A DNA stretch of 64,000 nucleotides, from contig NC_087070.1 in assembly GCF_963678635.1 (NCBI RefSeq), forward strand, positions 6,794,539 to 6,858,538, given 5' to 3'. Each line of letters opens with the position of its first letter. The stretch's first letter is position 1. This stretch comes from Symsagittifera roscoffensis. Lineage: Eukaryota > Xenacoelomorpha > Acoela > Convolutidae. The translations under genes were made by a program, and so were the position numbers. The notes below the pieces were generated by a model. The model searched no databases and was not told the DNA's origin. It saw only the letters and a list, made by a program, of their open reading frames with translations. Positions 1 to 11,317 of this stretch are shown here, in pieces.

Positions 1-88
1 GACCAAACTAGGGACTAAATTGTGCACAGGGATAGCTCGAAAAATCATTTCGGTCGACCTAAAAAAAGTTTCACCCTCTCAAGAGTTT
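1..88 (-). repeat. Fragment of hAT-type MITE
   Basis: The first bases match the inner part of the repeat copy at about 54780-55174, including the shared stretch CGGTCGACCTAAAAAAAG near position 50. Only a fragment is present because the window starts inside it. The family is placed in hAT from the better copies at 50750 and 15136. Confidence 0.45.
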
Positions 89-1782
89 GAATAGTTTGAG
101 AAACATTTAGGTTATTTACTCAATTTTGTTGATTGTCTATAATCTAAATTGCCTTTTTTCAGAAATTTGATCTTTTTGGATGTCTTAAAAATGTTTTTAG
201 TATATAAATTATGCATTTCCAAAATTGGTTGATGGAATAAACACACCACAGTTTTGATGACTGTATTTTCACTGACACCTCTTTTTTGGGGCGAAACTTA
301 TTTGGTTTTCGAAATTTCGCTGAAGATAGATAGAAGATCAAAATAAAGTGTTGTTAAGTGCCTGGAAAGTTTGAAATTCAACTTGAAATTGTTTGGCTTG
401 AAGACCCATCGGCTGGTTGACTTAGAACAAAAACCTTGAGTCTCGGGAAAGTATCCGATATGTCAAACATCCGAACTAATATATTAATTAAATTATAATA
501 TGACGTTAGATCTTCAAACACAAGACATCGTTTAATTAGTCGATTCCAATTTAGTCGAATCTCGAATTATGGTCGCCTGTTTGTGGGCGCGCTAAGCGAG
601 CTTCAACGCTTTGTGGCCATAATTGGCTCTACTTTTCACGTAGATTCTTACCCTCTGTTGACAAGCTCGCAATGCGTTATAACATTCTGCCAATACCAGA
701 TCTTTTCAGCGAAAAAATGCCGAATGTTTGCCCGAGGAAAACTGTTTTTAGGATGTTTGGCACATCTGATGTTTGCACACTGTTTCAATAAGTTGGTTGT
801 AATCTAATAAATCTTTCAAGCAATTGAGTGAAAAAATTAACAGAAAAAGCTTCAAATTATCAAACAACAAATCATTAATAGGTTTTATTTTTGAAGATAT
901 TATTTTTAGCATGGGCGAAGCAAAGTAATCCTATTTTAAGTTTGAATCTTACTACAATTAACGTATATTTGAAATCTTTACACCAGCCGAAAAACTAATT
1001 AAACCAGTGAAACTTGCTTATTTTCACTAGACAAGAGTATGGCAAATGTGTTTCAGAATTTCTATGCTAATTAGATAGAAAATAAACCTTTTCAGTTTTG
1101 TAAATTAGATTTCATTGTTTGAGCCTTATTGTTTTGGCCTTATTGTAGATTTTAAAAAAGCATGCTATGAAATGTTTGCGCTTTACGCAACGCAAGAAGA
1201 CAAGTTTTTTTGTTTCAAAATAAGTTTCGTTGCTGTGCGGCCAGTTGGCGCAGAAGATAAAAAATCAAAACAAGTTTGCTCCAAACAAATGCCCGCTTTT
1301 GTTAAACAATTTTTGTAGGTTTTGATTTTCGTATGTTTTTGTTAAAACCATCAAGTTTGGTCAATTGTGGATAATTTTTGCACGAGAAAAAGGCAGTTTT
1401 TTATTTAAGCGCACGGTAGTTGTGACGGCTAAATCCAGCTCGGAAGTCAATATTGGCGTTTTTGATAGCAAAAATTACATCAGTAAAGGGCAGTCAAAAA
1501 TTTCAAGGCATCACCCTGATAGGAGCATTGGTGTTTTCTTTTATTTGTATTAATAAGTAAGATATGCTCATACTTTTCTCGGCCCATGTTAAAGATCTCT
1601 CTTCATGTCGACCAAAAGAACTATCTAATTAAAAAAATGATAAGTGATGGTAAATATCCAAACAAATAAATGACCAGTAATAAAGCAAAAACACCTCTTC
1701 CCTCTTTCTCCTCCCCCCACTCCAAAAAAATCGGTTGGGGGGGGGGTGTTGTTTTCATGTTGTTTTTTTTCTGTTTACTCAC
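89..1782. other. No recognised gene (left intron/flank)
   Basis: AT-rich sequence with only short open frames that show no domain or splice-consistent structure. It should hold the intron after the last visible exon of the 7.9-1.8 kb gene, since that exon ends at a GTGAGT donor in mid-codon. I could not find the next exon. A G-run lies near 1735-1748. Confidence 0.4.
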
Positions 1783-1978
1783 TAGTGGGGCATAATGTCC
1801 AATTCATTTGCCCCTGACAACTTGTAAGACTTGTAGGGGAAATGACACAGTCGCATGTTGACAGACAGACACACCCTCTCTATCCCTTCACAGTATTGGG
1901 GGTCACACTTCTCGAAGGAGTGCACGTCCGGGTTGAACACCCCTTTCTCGTCCACCTCCAGGGGACACCAGCTACCTC
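1783..1978 (-). CDS. Cys-rich secreted/membrane protein, exon 4 (last visible)
   Basis: Exon 4 begins after a TTTGTCGCAG-type acceptor and ends at a strong GTGAGTAAAC donor. Its frame joins exon 3 exactly (1 base from exon 3 plus 2 bases here make one Gly codon). It encodes residues 298 to about 363. The segment starts with GGSWCPLEVD and ends with six more cysteines and ...DIMPHY. With exon 3 it forms a C-PF-F...C...WC...C arrangement like a fibronectin type II module. The reading frame ends in mid-codon, so at least one more exon lies left of the window. Assignment of the module is inference; the exon structure is seen directly. Confidence 0.7.
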
Positions 1979-2386
1979 CTGCGACAAAATTTAGATATCT
2001 TTAACCACCTATGGTTCCTAATATCGAGTCTGCCCCTTTTGCAAAGGGGAAACGTTAAAGAGACATCAAAACTCGAGAAGGTGCTGTTTGGCTGATAAAA
2101 ATCCGCGCTGTCAGGGACCAAATTTAAGTCGATCACAAAGTCGAAAGATACCGCGCTGAAAAGATTTGGAAAAAAAGTCGGTTTTGATAATTTTCTTTCG
2201 AAAACATCACGGCAGTTTATCTCAAAAACAGAAAGTTTAAGGAAAAAAGGGCTGAAGAAAGAGTATACGTAATAAAAATAATAAATCATGAGTTCTTTAT
2301 ATAAAGAAAAAATTGAACAGGTGATTAGCTTGGATGACCAAAAGAGGGTAGTAGCGTTTTGTTGTAAGAAAAAAAATTATCCCTAC

Positions 2387-2544
2387 CCACAAATGCTGGG
2401 CCCAGAAAGCGGCCTATTTCCTCCGTGGTTGCTGGTTTGCAGGCGTAGTACTCGTTGTAGTTGCTCAGTCCGTCCGGGTTGAAGATGAAGGGAGTCACAC
2501 AGAAGTTCACTTGCTTGCCTTCCAGCTCCAAAAGCCGGTTTTCC
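2387..2544 (-). CDS. Cys-rich secreted/membrane protein, exon 3
   Basis: The exon begins after TTTTTTAG and ends at a GTAGGG donor. It encodes residues 245-297 and contains CVTPFIFNPDGLSNYNEYYA followed by Cys. The C-x2-PF-x-F...Y..C start is the hallmark of fibronectin type II modules (collagen/matrix binding, extracellular), and the matching W-C and final Cys lie in exon 4. Spacing is longer than the usual 40-residue module, so a diverged or different Cys-rich fold is possible. Phases at both ends fit the neighbouring exons without a stop. Confidence 0.72.
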
Positions 2545-2903
2545 CTAAAAAATAAACAAAATTAAATTTAGTGTTGTTTTGCTCTTCTTATCTTATAACG
2601 GAGTGCAATTTTTTTAAATCTTGTTATTGGTAATTCTAAAGTTTTATTCTCACATAACTTTGATGAGTCAGTGAACAGTTGATTTTGTCTTATGAATAGT
2701 ATACATGTAGAAAGTTGCAAAAGGTCGGAACAGACTGAATTTGTTAAAAAGAGCAAATGACCTATTTCAGAAAACTTCTGCCTGGAAAAGCTAACTTTTC
2801 AGACAGAAATTATGACTCAAGGTCACCTAAACGTTCGATCTTGCATGCAAAAATTGCTCTTTTTAAGTATTTCCGTCTGTTCAACTTTTTGTCACTAATT
2901 ATA

Positions 2904-3455
2904 CAGTGCTGATTTAAATTAACCGGACAAAACGAATAAATTTTGAAATTGCAAAAGCGTTTTTCTCAAATTAGATTAAGATCGGAAAAAAAATGGAGAG
3001 TACAAAAATTGCTTAAATTGGTTATTTTGGTTTTTCTAATTAACCAAGAAATACGCTAATACCCTGTTAACAGATAAAAAATTATATCACAAGAAACCTG
3101 TTGAACAGCCCAACAAAGTTCTACAAAGGTTAAGTCTCCAAAAACCTGTATAAGGGAAAATATTTTTGCTTGGTAGGCAAGAAATGTGATTTTTACAAAA
3201 TTAAACCCAAAGTATTTGCTGAAAAAATAATTTTTCAACAATTTGCGCAAGTTTTTGGAGAAAAACCAAAACGACCCATTTTTGTGGTAACGTTTTGGTT
3301 GAGAATTTTGGAAAAAAAATTGCACCATATTAAATTTGGCGAAACTTTAAGCAATTTTTGTTCCCCTCAATTTTTTTTCTAATCTTAACCTAATTTGAGA
3401 AAAACGCGTTGAATTTTCAAAATTTGTTCGTTTTGTCCAGTTATTATAAACCAGC
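2904..3455 (+). repeat. Tc1/mariner-like MITE, 552 bp
   Basis: A TA dinucleotide flanks both ends (2902-2903 and 3456-3457). The left end starts CAGTGCTGATTT and carries CCGGACAAAACGAA; the right end read in reverse carries CTGGACAAAACGAA and then a closely matching run up to TTTTTCTCAAATTAG. These terminal inverted repeats of roughly 60-70 bp, CAGTG start and TA duplication are known traits of the Tc1/mariner superfamily. No transposase is encoded, so it is non-autonomous. It sits in the intron between exons 3 and 2 of the Cys-rich gene. Confidence 0.75.
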
Positions 3456-3544
3456 TATGTCTTTTGATTTTGCCCTTTTTTGGTTCAATTTTTTTTCACC
3501 AAATCATTTTTATTGATTTATTGATTAACTATCGATTTTACGTC

Positions 3545-3750
3545 CTTATTGTTCCGACCTTCGAAAAAAAACGGAGTATTTATGCTCGGCGTCGTTTTGT
3601 TATTCAGTCAATTTTCGCCGAGATAATAGTTTTCAATATAAAAAGGTTTCATACACCATTGAAGATACCGATTGCGTGAGTTCAAATTTAAAAAGATATT
3701 TACTTTCAATTATTTTTTGTAAAGTTCTGGGGGTTTGCAATTTTCTCATC
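3545..3750 (+). repeat. Partial copy of the GTTCCGAC 0.5-kb repeat
   Basis: The 5-prime half of the family best seen at 49136-49663: TTGTTCCGAC start, GGAGTATTTATGCTCGG segment and the AAAAAGATATTTAC block. The 3-prime half and hairpin are missing; a TTCGACC minisatellite follows directly. Confidence 0.6.
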
Positions 3751-3779
3751 ATTCGAACCAATGCGATTCATGATTTACC

Positions 3780-4030
3780 CTGTTTGACTAATGATTTAAC
3801 GCTGTTCGACCCATGATTTGACCATGTTCGACCCATGATATTTGACCCTGTTCGACCCATGATTCGACCTTGTTTGACTCATAATTCGACCCAGTTCGAC
3901 TCGTGATTCGACCCTGTACGACTCATGATTCGACCCTGTTCGACCCATGGTTCGACTTCATTCGACTATAGTATTGTTCGACCGTCTTAATTTGCAACAA
4001 AAATTGGGCATCGTTCGACCGAGTTGAACA
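3780..4030 (+). repeat. TTCGACC minisatellite
   Basis: A degenerate tandem array of about 19-22 bp units of the type GTTCGACCCATGATTCGACC, about ten units, decaying at both ends. Related words occur at 17340-17955 and 43800-43900. Confidence 0.8.
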
Positions 4031-4543
4031 CATCAGCCCAGTTAGAGTGGAAATATCAATTTTGACTTAGACACGGCCAAATTGGTCAGAGTGAGCAAAT
4101 TGAATGTGAACAAAGTGAGTATTCCAAGTAGCGATCGGAAAAAAGAAGTGAAAAGAATGACCGGGGTTACGTTCATCAGGTCTGAAAAAAAATGAGTTTA
4201 TCTTACAACTAACAACTTATGCTAAATTACTTAAGATTTATTGAATGTTTCCTTTTTGTGTGTCCAGCAAGAGCTCAGATGTTTTGAATTTGTCTATATT
4301 TGACTTTTTCTGAGTTGACTGGCGGCTAGGCGTCTGATTGCGCTTTGTATGAGAGTAACAAACATACACAAATTCAACTGGTTTACGCATATTACGCAAA
4401 TTGTATTTCAAAATAGTTTTCAAAACTGTTTTGTCACTGTTTAAAAAAGTTATATAATTTTTCGGATTTCGAACCAGTTTAAAGCGGAAATCATGTTGCG
4501 TGTATCATATTGCGGGAATATTAATGTCTTATTTAAGTGTTAT

Positions 4544-5041
4544 TGTTCCGACTTTCGATACGAAAGAAACGGAATATTTGTGCTCGGGTGGGTTTTTTTT
4601 CTTCAGACAAACTTCGACTTTTTAACGATCCATTTTTTGACGGAATTTTTTTATATCATTCGAAAAGTATTGTTGTCTTGAGCTTAAATTTGAAAAGATA
4701 TTTCACCTGTGATTATTTTTCGTACAGTTATTACAGTTATGGGGGCTTAAAGAATATATTTCGCGCTATTAACGCGTTAGCAGAGATTTAATCCGTCTCA
4801 GAAATCGTTCCGAATTGGTTGAAGAAAGCCTATTTGCCATAATTGATTCATTACTAGGAGCGAATTTTATCACTTTGAGTTTTATATGCCGTGTGGGCGA
4901 TTGAATTTCATAAAAAATCTCATATTAAAAAAAAATCATTTTTATTTATCGCATTTAATTTTTATGTTAATACTGATCCATAGACCTTTAAAGGAAGTCG
5001 GAACATTGAGGGCTTCGCCCTGATACGAGCCGTCTTGTTTA
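4544..5041 (+). repeat. Full copy of the GTTCCGAC 0.5-kb repeat
   Basis: Starts TTGTTCCGACTTTCGATACG and ends with AGTCGGAACATTGAGGGCTT, CGCCCTGATACGAGC and GTCTTGTTT. The two ends carry inverted GTTCCGAC/GTCGGAAC, and the 3-prime end has a short hairpin (GGGC-TTC-GCCC). No coding capacity. Its right end touches exon 2 of the minus-strand gene, so bases +3 onward of that gene's splice donor come from the repeat. Confidence 0.8.
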
Positions 5042-5042
5042 C

Positions 5043-5235
5043 CGCGGGTTCTTAGTTGGACATGTGATCTGTGTGGCATGTGTAAACATGTCCTTGGCCT
5101 TGTTGAGGTCCTTCTCACACCACTCGTAGTGTTCCATCGGTTTCTCTCCCCCACACGGCCCCGCCTCCCCCTCTCTGCTTCCGCTCATGTCTTCAGCCCC
5201 CTCCTGTCTTCCCACGACTCTTCCTTGTTCACCCA
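5043..5235 (-). CDS. Cys-rich secreted/membrane protein, exon 2
   Basis: Acceptor TTTTCCAG, donor GTAAAC. The exon encodes residues 181-245: a Gly/Glu-rich stretch, then EHYEWCEKDLNKAKDMFTHA and TQITCPTKNP. It joins exon 1 (1 base) and exon 3 (2 bases) in frame. Compared with surrounding sequence it is strikingly GC-rich, as are all exons here, which supports coding. Two cysteines precede the fibronectin-II-like region. The function is not recognised. Confidence 0.7.
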
Positions 5236-5254
5236 CTGGAAAAGATTTTTAACA

Positions 5255-5475
5255 TCAGGGTCAGATCTAAGATTTTCTCGAGAGGGGGGGTTGATTTTAT
5301 CGCATTTTTGAAAAAACCGGCCGAGAAAAGCGTTTTAGACCCTTTTGCAAAGTTTAGCCCACACTCTTCCCCCTCAAAATTAGTATATATTGGCGCTAAA
5401 GGCGCCTTTAGAAAAATTTTAGGGTCCATCAGCCAAAAATGCTGAGAGGGGGGTCTGTCTCCCCCGCCCCCATGC
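5255..5475 (+). repeat. Degenerate hAT-type MITE copy
   Basis: Matches the 50750 copy in order: GATCTAAGATTTTCTCGAG, CCCCCTCAAAATTAGTATAT, GGCGC-rich core and AAATTTTAGGGTCC. Terminal CAGGGGCGGA is not intact on either side. A more diverged relative follows at about 5590-5745. Confidence 0.6.
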
Positions 5476-7372
5476 GAAACCCGCAACTGCTTGACATCAT
5501 GAGTAAAATTAAGATAAGACCTCAAGAGTTCAACCTCCTCAACATCTAAAGGATTAACATTTGGCAAGATTGACCCCAAATTTTTTCATATTAATGTCAG
5601 CGCTGCTAATATATGCGAAATTTAAATAAGAGCGCGCCAAAAAAGGTATTTTTTCTTCAAATGTGTGGCTAAAAATATACTTTTGGACTCTTTTTGCAAA
5701 AAATTGCTTGCAGCGCAAAAAAAAGCATTTATAGTTTTTTAGAAAGTTTTTCAAATAGGTTTCATCAGAACATCTAAGAAAACTTCATCGATCGGGTCCC
5801 ATATATTGTAACGGAACTCAAATATCCCTAAAAGATATATACTAAGCTTTTATTAATCAGCGTTGAATATCCGAATTCTGAATTAGCACAGGTTTATCAT
5901 TGAACAAGAGCTAATTTTTTGAAATCAGTGAACCTTCTCGCAATCACCAATTTGCTATTTTTAAATTTTCAGAAAAGCATAAAAACGTATACATGTATCG
6001 AAGCTTCAATTTTTCTCTATCTAGCCAACTGCAGTACCTCTGTACGGCCCTTGCTTGTTTTATAATGAAACGCTGAATGTTCATAATGAAAACTCACATT
6101 AAACAAAAACGGGTTTTCATTTAACTACTTTTAAACCCTTTGGTTAATTTTGTGAATTCCAGATATGCGAGCGTTGAGAGTTTGTCTTCTGTCCTGTTTG
6201 CCCATCCTTTTGAACTGCTATGAAGTTAAACTGTTTCTAGAGCTGTGAAAATTTTGAAAAACAAAATTTAAAAAAAATAGAGGCGGGAAAGTTTAAAAAG
6301 AACGATCTATGAAAACTCCGATTTAGTTTCATTTTCAATCACGCTTTACTGGAAAAAATTTTATTGTGACGTTTAAAGATCTTTTTTTTACTGGCACACC
6401 AATTTCAGTATCTAATTCACAGATTACTCCTGAAGTTTTTTTGATGTCAATTTGGAGTTTTGCATAAAATTTTCAGAAGCGGTTCAAACAACTAAATGCA
6501 TTTCGGAGTGTGGTGTTTTTTTTACACAGATCCAGGTATCTCGACTAACTTTCAGAGTAGGTCGAGTACAGTGAATTACTATCAAACTTTTAGTAGTAAC
6601 TCGAGTCGTGGTGAAAAAAAAACAAAATTCTTAATTAGAGAAAAACGACTCAAATACTTTTGCTTTTCAATCGATTTTGAGTGAAAAGAGAATGCCTTAG
6701 AAATTGGATCTCCGCCGATGACATTTTTGTTAGGAGACTAAGATGATGGTCTGTAAAATAAATGAACTGTTCAAAAAAAAATCCAAAATATCTGAAATTT
6801 TTTTAGAAAAAATAGTTAAATGATTTTTTTGTGTTTGTTTTGCTAACATACTTTTTAGGCGAACTATTTTTGCTAGTCGCATTCTTATTTTTGTTGGTAT
6901 TTCTTGATTTTTCATTAATTGATTTTTCATTACACACTGTATACCCTAGTCGATCAAGGGAGGTTATCTTGCAAGATCTTGCAAGATAACCTCCTTTAAA
7001 GATAACCATTTTTTGCAAGATCTTTAAAGATACAATTTTTTTGGGCAAAAGCAGCTTTACACGCGAAGACAACCTAGTAGCGTTTCTTTGGCTCATTAAA
7101 AAGCATTTTTACGAGAAGAGTTTAAATTTTACAAGTGCGGAGAAAACAAGCGGAAATTGCAACTTAAATAGCGAGGGAGATTCACTGACTCAGAAAACCA
7201 CAAGTCTAGGTGGCTCATTACACAAGCTGAATCTTTTTCAGAGCTTAGCTAGGTAAGTCTCAGTTTTATAGTAGGTGAAAACGACAATTTCAAGGACCAA
7301 TGGTTGACAATGTTATCCATCGTTAAAAAAGACTTCAAAATTTTAATTATCCTTGTTCGTTTAGGGTATTAC
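5476..7372. other. Intron 1 of the Cys-rich gene, no coding signal
   Basis: AT-rich sequence with long T/A runs. It contains a diverged MITE piece at about 5590-5745 and a perfect 36-bp palindrome at 6959-6994. Nothing else was recognised. Confidence 0.4.
6959..6994. repeat. Perfect 36-bp palindrome
   Basis: Left arm GGAGGTTATCTTGCAAGA is followed without spacer by its exact reverse complement. A partial echo (AAAGATAACC, TTGCAAGATCTTTAAAGATA) follows at 6995-7031. Confidence 0.9.
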
Positions 7373-7913
7373 CTTCATTTTGGTTTCCGACTCCAAAATC
7401 CGCGATCATTTCTGGACTGTTTGAAGTTTCGTCCCTAGCTCCTCCCAAATTATCCTGCACACCAAAATCTTTCTCTCTGTTTTCGTCCTGCAGTTGTTGC
7501 ATGGGGTTGGCTTGAATAAGTCCAAACTCTCGTTTGCTCAAACCGGCGGAAGATTCACTGCGCTGTTTCAGTCGTTCGATTTTAAGCGCTTCGTACTGAG
7601 AAAAAAAATTCTTGATGTAATTCGGCATGAACAGTTCTTCATACTTTGCCGACATCGAAAGTTGAAATAATTCTCGATTTGCCAATCTGCCTTCGAAAGT
7701 CGTTACATTGACTTCAATATCTCGACTTTTTAAGTCCTCGCGAGGAAAAGATTCGCATTGTAAGATAAAATTTGGAACAAGAATTGTTGCAATTATAAAT
7801 AAACTAACAAATTTTGGCCCATAACTGGGTCTATTTGAATTCGTATGCAAAAGTTGCTTACAAAATCTGGTGAAAATGCAGATTCCCGCAAACAAGCAGA
7901 GGCAGGCTTCCAT
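7373..7913 (-). CDS. Cys-rich secreted/membrane protein, exon 1 with start
   Basis: An ATG at 7913 is directly preceded by an in-frame TAA, so it is the first possible start. Residues 1-180 are encoded before a GTAATA donor. Residues 4-15 are hydrophobic and residues 34-52 (FVSLFIIATILVPNFIL core) form a clear membrane segment or long signal anchor. A sequon NVT follows, then charged sequence (LKIERLKQRSESSAGLSKRE) and a Q/N/E-rich tail. The one leftover base joins exon 2 in frame. Together this suggests a type II membrane or secreted protein whose Cys-rich region is extracellular. If the donor were unused, the frame would stop at 7347 and give a 188-residue protein. Confidence 0.65.
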
Positions 7914-9302
7914 TTACAGCTTCTAAATGGGTTTTTTGATGCCCTCTAATCAAGATATGTACTTGTTAGCTAAATTTTGGACAAAATTTCTGTACTTGCG
8001 CCTATATTTACCCTGGTTTTCATCTATTTTAACAATAAGTTAATTTTTGGTAACAATCTTGGTAATTTTTTCTCTGAATTTATAACCTCCCAAGTAAAGC
8101 GGGACTTTTGCGGACCCTGAACAAAGGGGATAACTAATAGAGGTTATGGGAGACAAAATTGATTAGCACGGATGGACAAAAAAGTGTGAAATAAATTCAC
8201 GCTAAAAAAATTTAATATTAATAATTCCAAACGTGTAGATATTATGGATAAAATGGTATGTTTAGTTAAGAAAAGAGACGAAATTAGATTTATTCCTCCA
8301 AAATTGATGCAATTTTAGACACTGATGGTAATATTGTTTGTCTTTTCCAACCTGTTGATCATCTAATTGTATCTTGAGGAATTTGATCAATTTATTAAGA
8401 ATCAGCCATTTGCGTCACAAAAGGGGCGGAAGATCTCGTTTCTATTAAGCAACACAATCTCAATGTGTTGATAATTTACACAAACTTGTACCAAAAACAG
8501 CAATCATCTTCTCCGCATTAAAAAGCTGTGGTTTTTCTGAGTTGTATGCGCATTTTCCTTATCGGTCAAAGTAGATTGAACTTCAATATAATTTAAGCAT
8601 TTGGAAAAGCCTTTTTTTCTTCTTGCCAGTCAAATTGAAAACAAATCTTTTTTCAAAATTAAAAAAAAATCACCAAACATAGTTTTTTTTTCTTACAAGT
8701 TATTTAGTTTGAATATAAAGTGTCTTAGTACTGTTTTGTAGTTTTTGTAGTGACTGTTTTGATCAAAAATACTTTATATTGGTCTCAATCTACCTGTCTC
8801 ATTCACTTGAACTGATTAACAAGAATGCAAATTGGTTAATTTTTAACTATTTGAATTAATTGAACGCCGAAAATTAAATCGGTTTGCGCTTTAATTGAAA
8901 AAATTGAAAAAAAAATTTTTTTAAATGGATTTTGAAACCAAAAATTATTTCCAACAGGTGAGAGACTTTAAGAGACAGGTGAAATATCCAGATTTTTGTT
9001 TTAAGTAATTGGAAATCCAACTTGTGATAATTTACGCGCGATATATTTCGTGCTACTAATCGTATTCGGAATATTAATCTATTCATCTACCTATCAATAT
9101 CCCACCTTTTCAAGGGGGCGGGGGCAGTTGTTAAGTAGGTTAAATTAGGCGAATTTTTGACCATTTAAATACAGTAAAGCTCGAAACTTACATAGTACGC
9201 TTTAGTGCTAATTTGCTGCTTTTAATTATAGAGCTGTCAAATTTTTAGTAAAACTCACAGGGAGGGCGAGTGTTAAGTAGATCCTAGTCCATCTTAGAAA
9301 TA

Positions 9303-9925
9303 CAGTGCCGATATCCGGACAAAACGAATGAAATTTCAGAATTCAAATAGCTTTTTCTCAAATTAGATTGATTTCAGATAATACTTTTTGGCGTAATACA
9401 AAACTTTTCGGCGTAATATTTGATTGACTAAAAGAAGCCGAAAATGATCTATTTTAAGGTTTAGATTTTCCACCCAATTTTTGCAACATAAATTGCACCA
9501 TAACAATTTTGCTGAAATTTTCAGCTAGTTTTTTCAATATCATTTTTTGTCTAAAGTCAACCCAATTTGAGAAAAGCGCATTCTTAACCAAATTTTTTCC
9601 ACAAAATGGGTCATTTTGTCTTTTTCTAATTAATCAAGTATTACACTGAAAGTACCAAGTTAAATGATGAGAAAAGTATATCAAAACAAGCTTCTTACAC
9701 AACCCATCAAATTTCTAGGAGATAAAACTTCCAAAAATTTGAGTAAATTATTTGAAATTTGTTTTGTCCCGATTCTTTTTTTTTTCACGTAAAATTTTGG
9801 TTGCGACGTATAAAAAATGAATTACATCGTAAAATTTTATGAGAGTTTAAACAGTTTTTTTTCTTCACTTTTTGTCTAACTCTAACCCAATTTGAGTAAA
9901 ATGCGTTTGAAACTTCAATTGTTGA
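9303..9925 (+). repeat. Tc1/mariner-like MITE, second copy
   Basis: Starts after TA with CAGTGCCGATATCCGGACAA, as in the 2904 copy, and shares internal words (TTTTTCTAATTAA, TTTGAGAAAA). The right terminal repeat is degraded, so the end is approximate. A lone start-like segment with TCGGACAAAACGAATAAAT lies at about 10926-10985. Confidence 0.55.
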
Positions 9926-10379
9926 TTGATTTAAATTAAATCATCTCTTTAGTTCCAAATTGAATTGAGGTTTGATTTTGTTTGGTCCATTGGTCCAAAT
10001 TGAATTGAGCTATGATTTTGTTTGGTCCATTGGTCCAATGGCCTGTTGGTAGAGGTGATTTTACCATTAAATCGAATTTTTCCAAACCAAATGAATAACA
10101 GCCTACGATCAAAAAACTTTGAGTGAGCCAAATAAGACTGCTCATAATCAGGGAAAAAACTGACTGCTCTGTAAAGGGTCTTAAGCAATTCTGATGAAGA
10201 AGATTCTGATAAACATAAATTTTCAACAGTTTGTTTTTTGTCCCATAACAGCCAAAATGAAAGATTAAAACTAATTTTAAAATATGAGTGGAAAAAATTT
10301 GATCAATTAGCTTACCTCAACTCAATTTGGATCGTTTGGAGGGCGGAATATTTTGACTCACAAACAGCATCACATATAA

Positions 10380-10590
10380 AATCTTCAAAGCCCGCATATT
10401 TTTAGCACAAAATATTTTACTTGTTGCAGTTTTTTATCCCCGCGTTTCAGCAATTAGAATTGCAGGTGAAATCCTTTTGTATTTGATTTCAAGCCAGCAT
10501 CTTATTTTGATCGCCCAAATTAGTCTGAATTAAAAAACCATCCCGAGCATAAATATTTTGATACGTTCTTCAAAAGTCGGAACAGAAAAA
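10380..10590 (-). repeat. Fragment of the GTTCCGAC 0.5-kb repeat
   Basis: Reverse-oriented 5-prime part: CCATCCCGAGCATAAATATT and AAAAGTCGGAAC near the right edge, with CAGGTGAAATCC on the left. The hairpin end is absent. Confidence 0.5.
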
Positions 10591-11187
10591 AAAGGAAACA
10601 AAACTCAAAACGTAAATTCATTAGTAATTGCCAGTTTCTTTAATTTCAATACTAAAACAAATAACTTTCAATTGAACAATACACAGAATTGAGGGGATAC
10701 GATTAAAGAAATCTTCAAAGTCGAGTCTGCAAGATCGGAGAAGCAATTTTTGGCAAAAATAATTAACAATGTGTTATTTCAAGTGCAAAATTTTCAAGTT
10801 TTTTTACGCCTTTTTTATAACATCACTTGCTTATTTACGATTAAGACCATTTATCCACGGGGGAAAGGACCAGCACAAGAGCAGTACAGCTCATCACGGC
10901 GAACCGCTCTTGTGCCCCTGTTTACGGTACTGATTTGAAAAAAAAAAAATCGGACAAAACGAATAAATTTGGAAATTTCAAACGTTTTTTCTCTCAACTT
11001 GGGTTTACATATATGGAAAATTTGGACATTTCAAATAAATTATCCTTACAATATATCTAAACAAATGTTTTTGTAGGTTCATTGTTTCAAAACGACAATT
11101 TGAAAGAACGAAATCTTGATTAGCTTTGCCAGAAATTGTCAGCCCGGACTATGCTTAGATAGGAGTGATGATAAGTTAATTAATAAG

Positions 11188-11317
11188 CTAGTTAGTTAGT
11201 GTTCCTCTCGTTGCATATCCGAGTAGCGCCGGCACACTTCTGCTCTTGGACGAGTCTTTGGCACCTTGGCCCGACTGCTGGTTTTGCAGGGCTTCCAAAC
11301 GTTCCATGGCCTGTTGC
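11188..11317 (-). CDS. Liprin-beta-like, exon 13 (stop)
   Basis: Acceptor TTTTGCAG; encodes QQAMERLEALQNQQ, a Ser/Lys stretch and SRSVPALLGYATRGTLTN, then TAG. The split Arg codon fits exon 12 (phase 2). The tail lacks the aromatic PDZ-binding end known from liprin-alpha, consistent with the beta branch. Confidence 0.75.

Larger units (their letters stand above)
7914..11187. other. Intergenic region between the two host genes
   Basis: About 3.3 kb between the start of the Cys-rich gene and the stop of the liprin-like gene. It holds a second Tc1/mariner-like copy (9303-9925) and a fragment of the 0.5-kb repeat (10380-10590). No exon was recognised, and no AATAAA was seen in the first 250 bases after the liprin-like stop. 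Confidence 0.4.
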
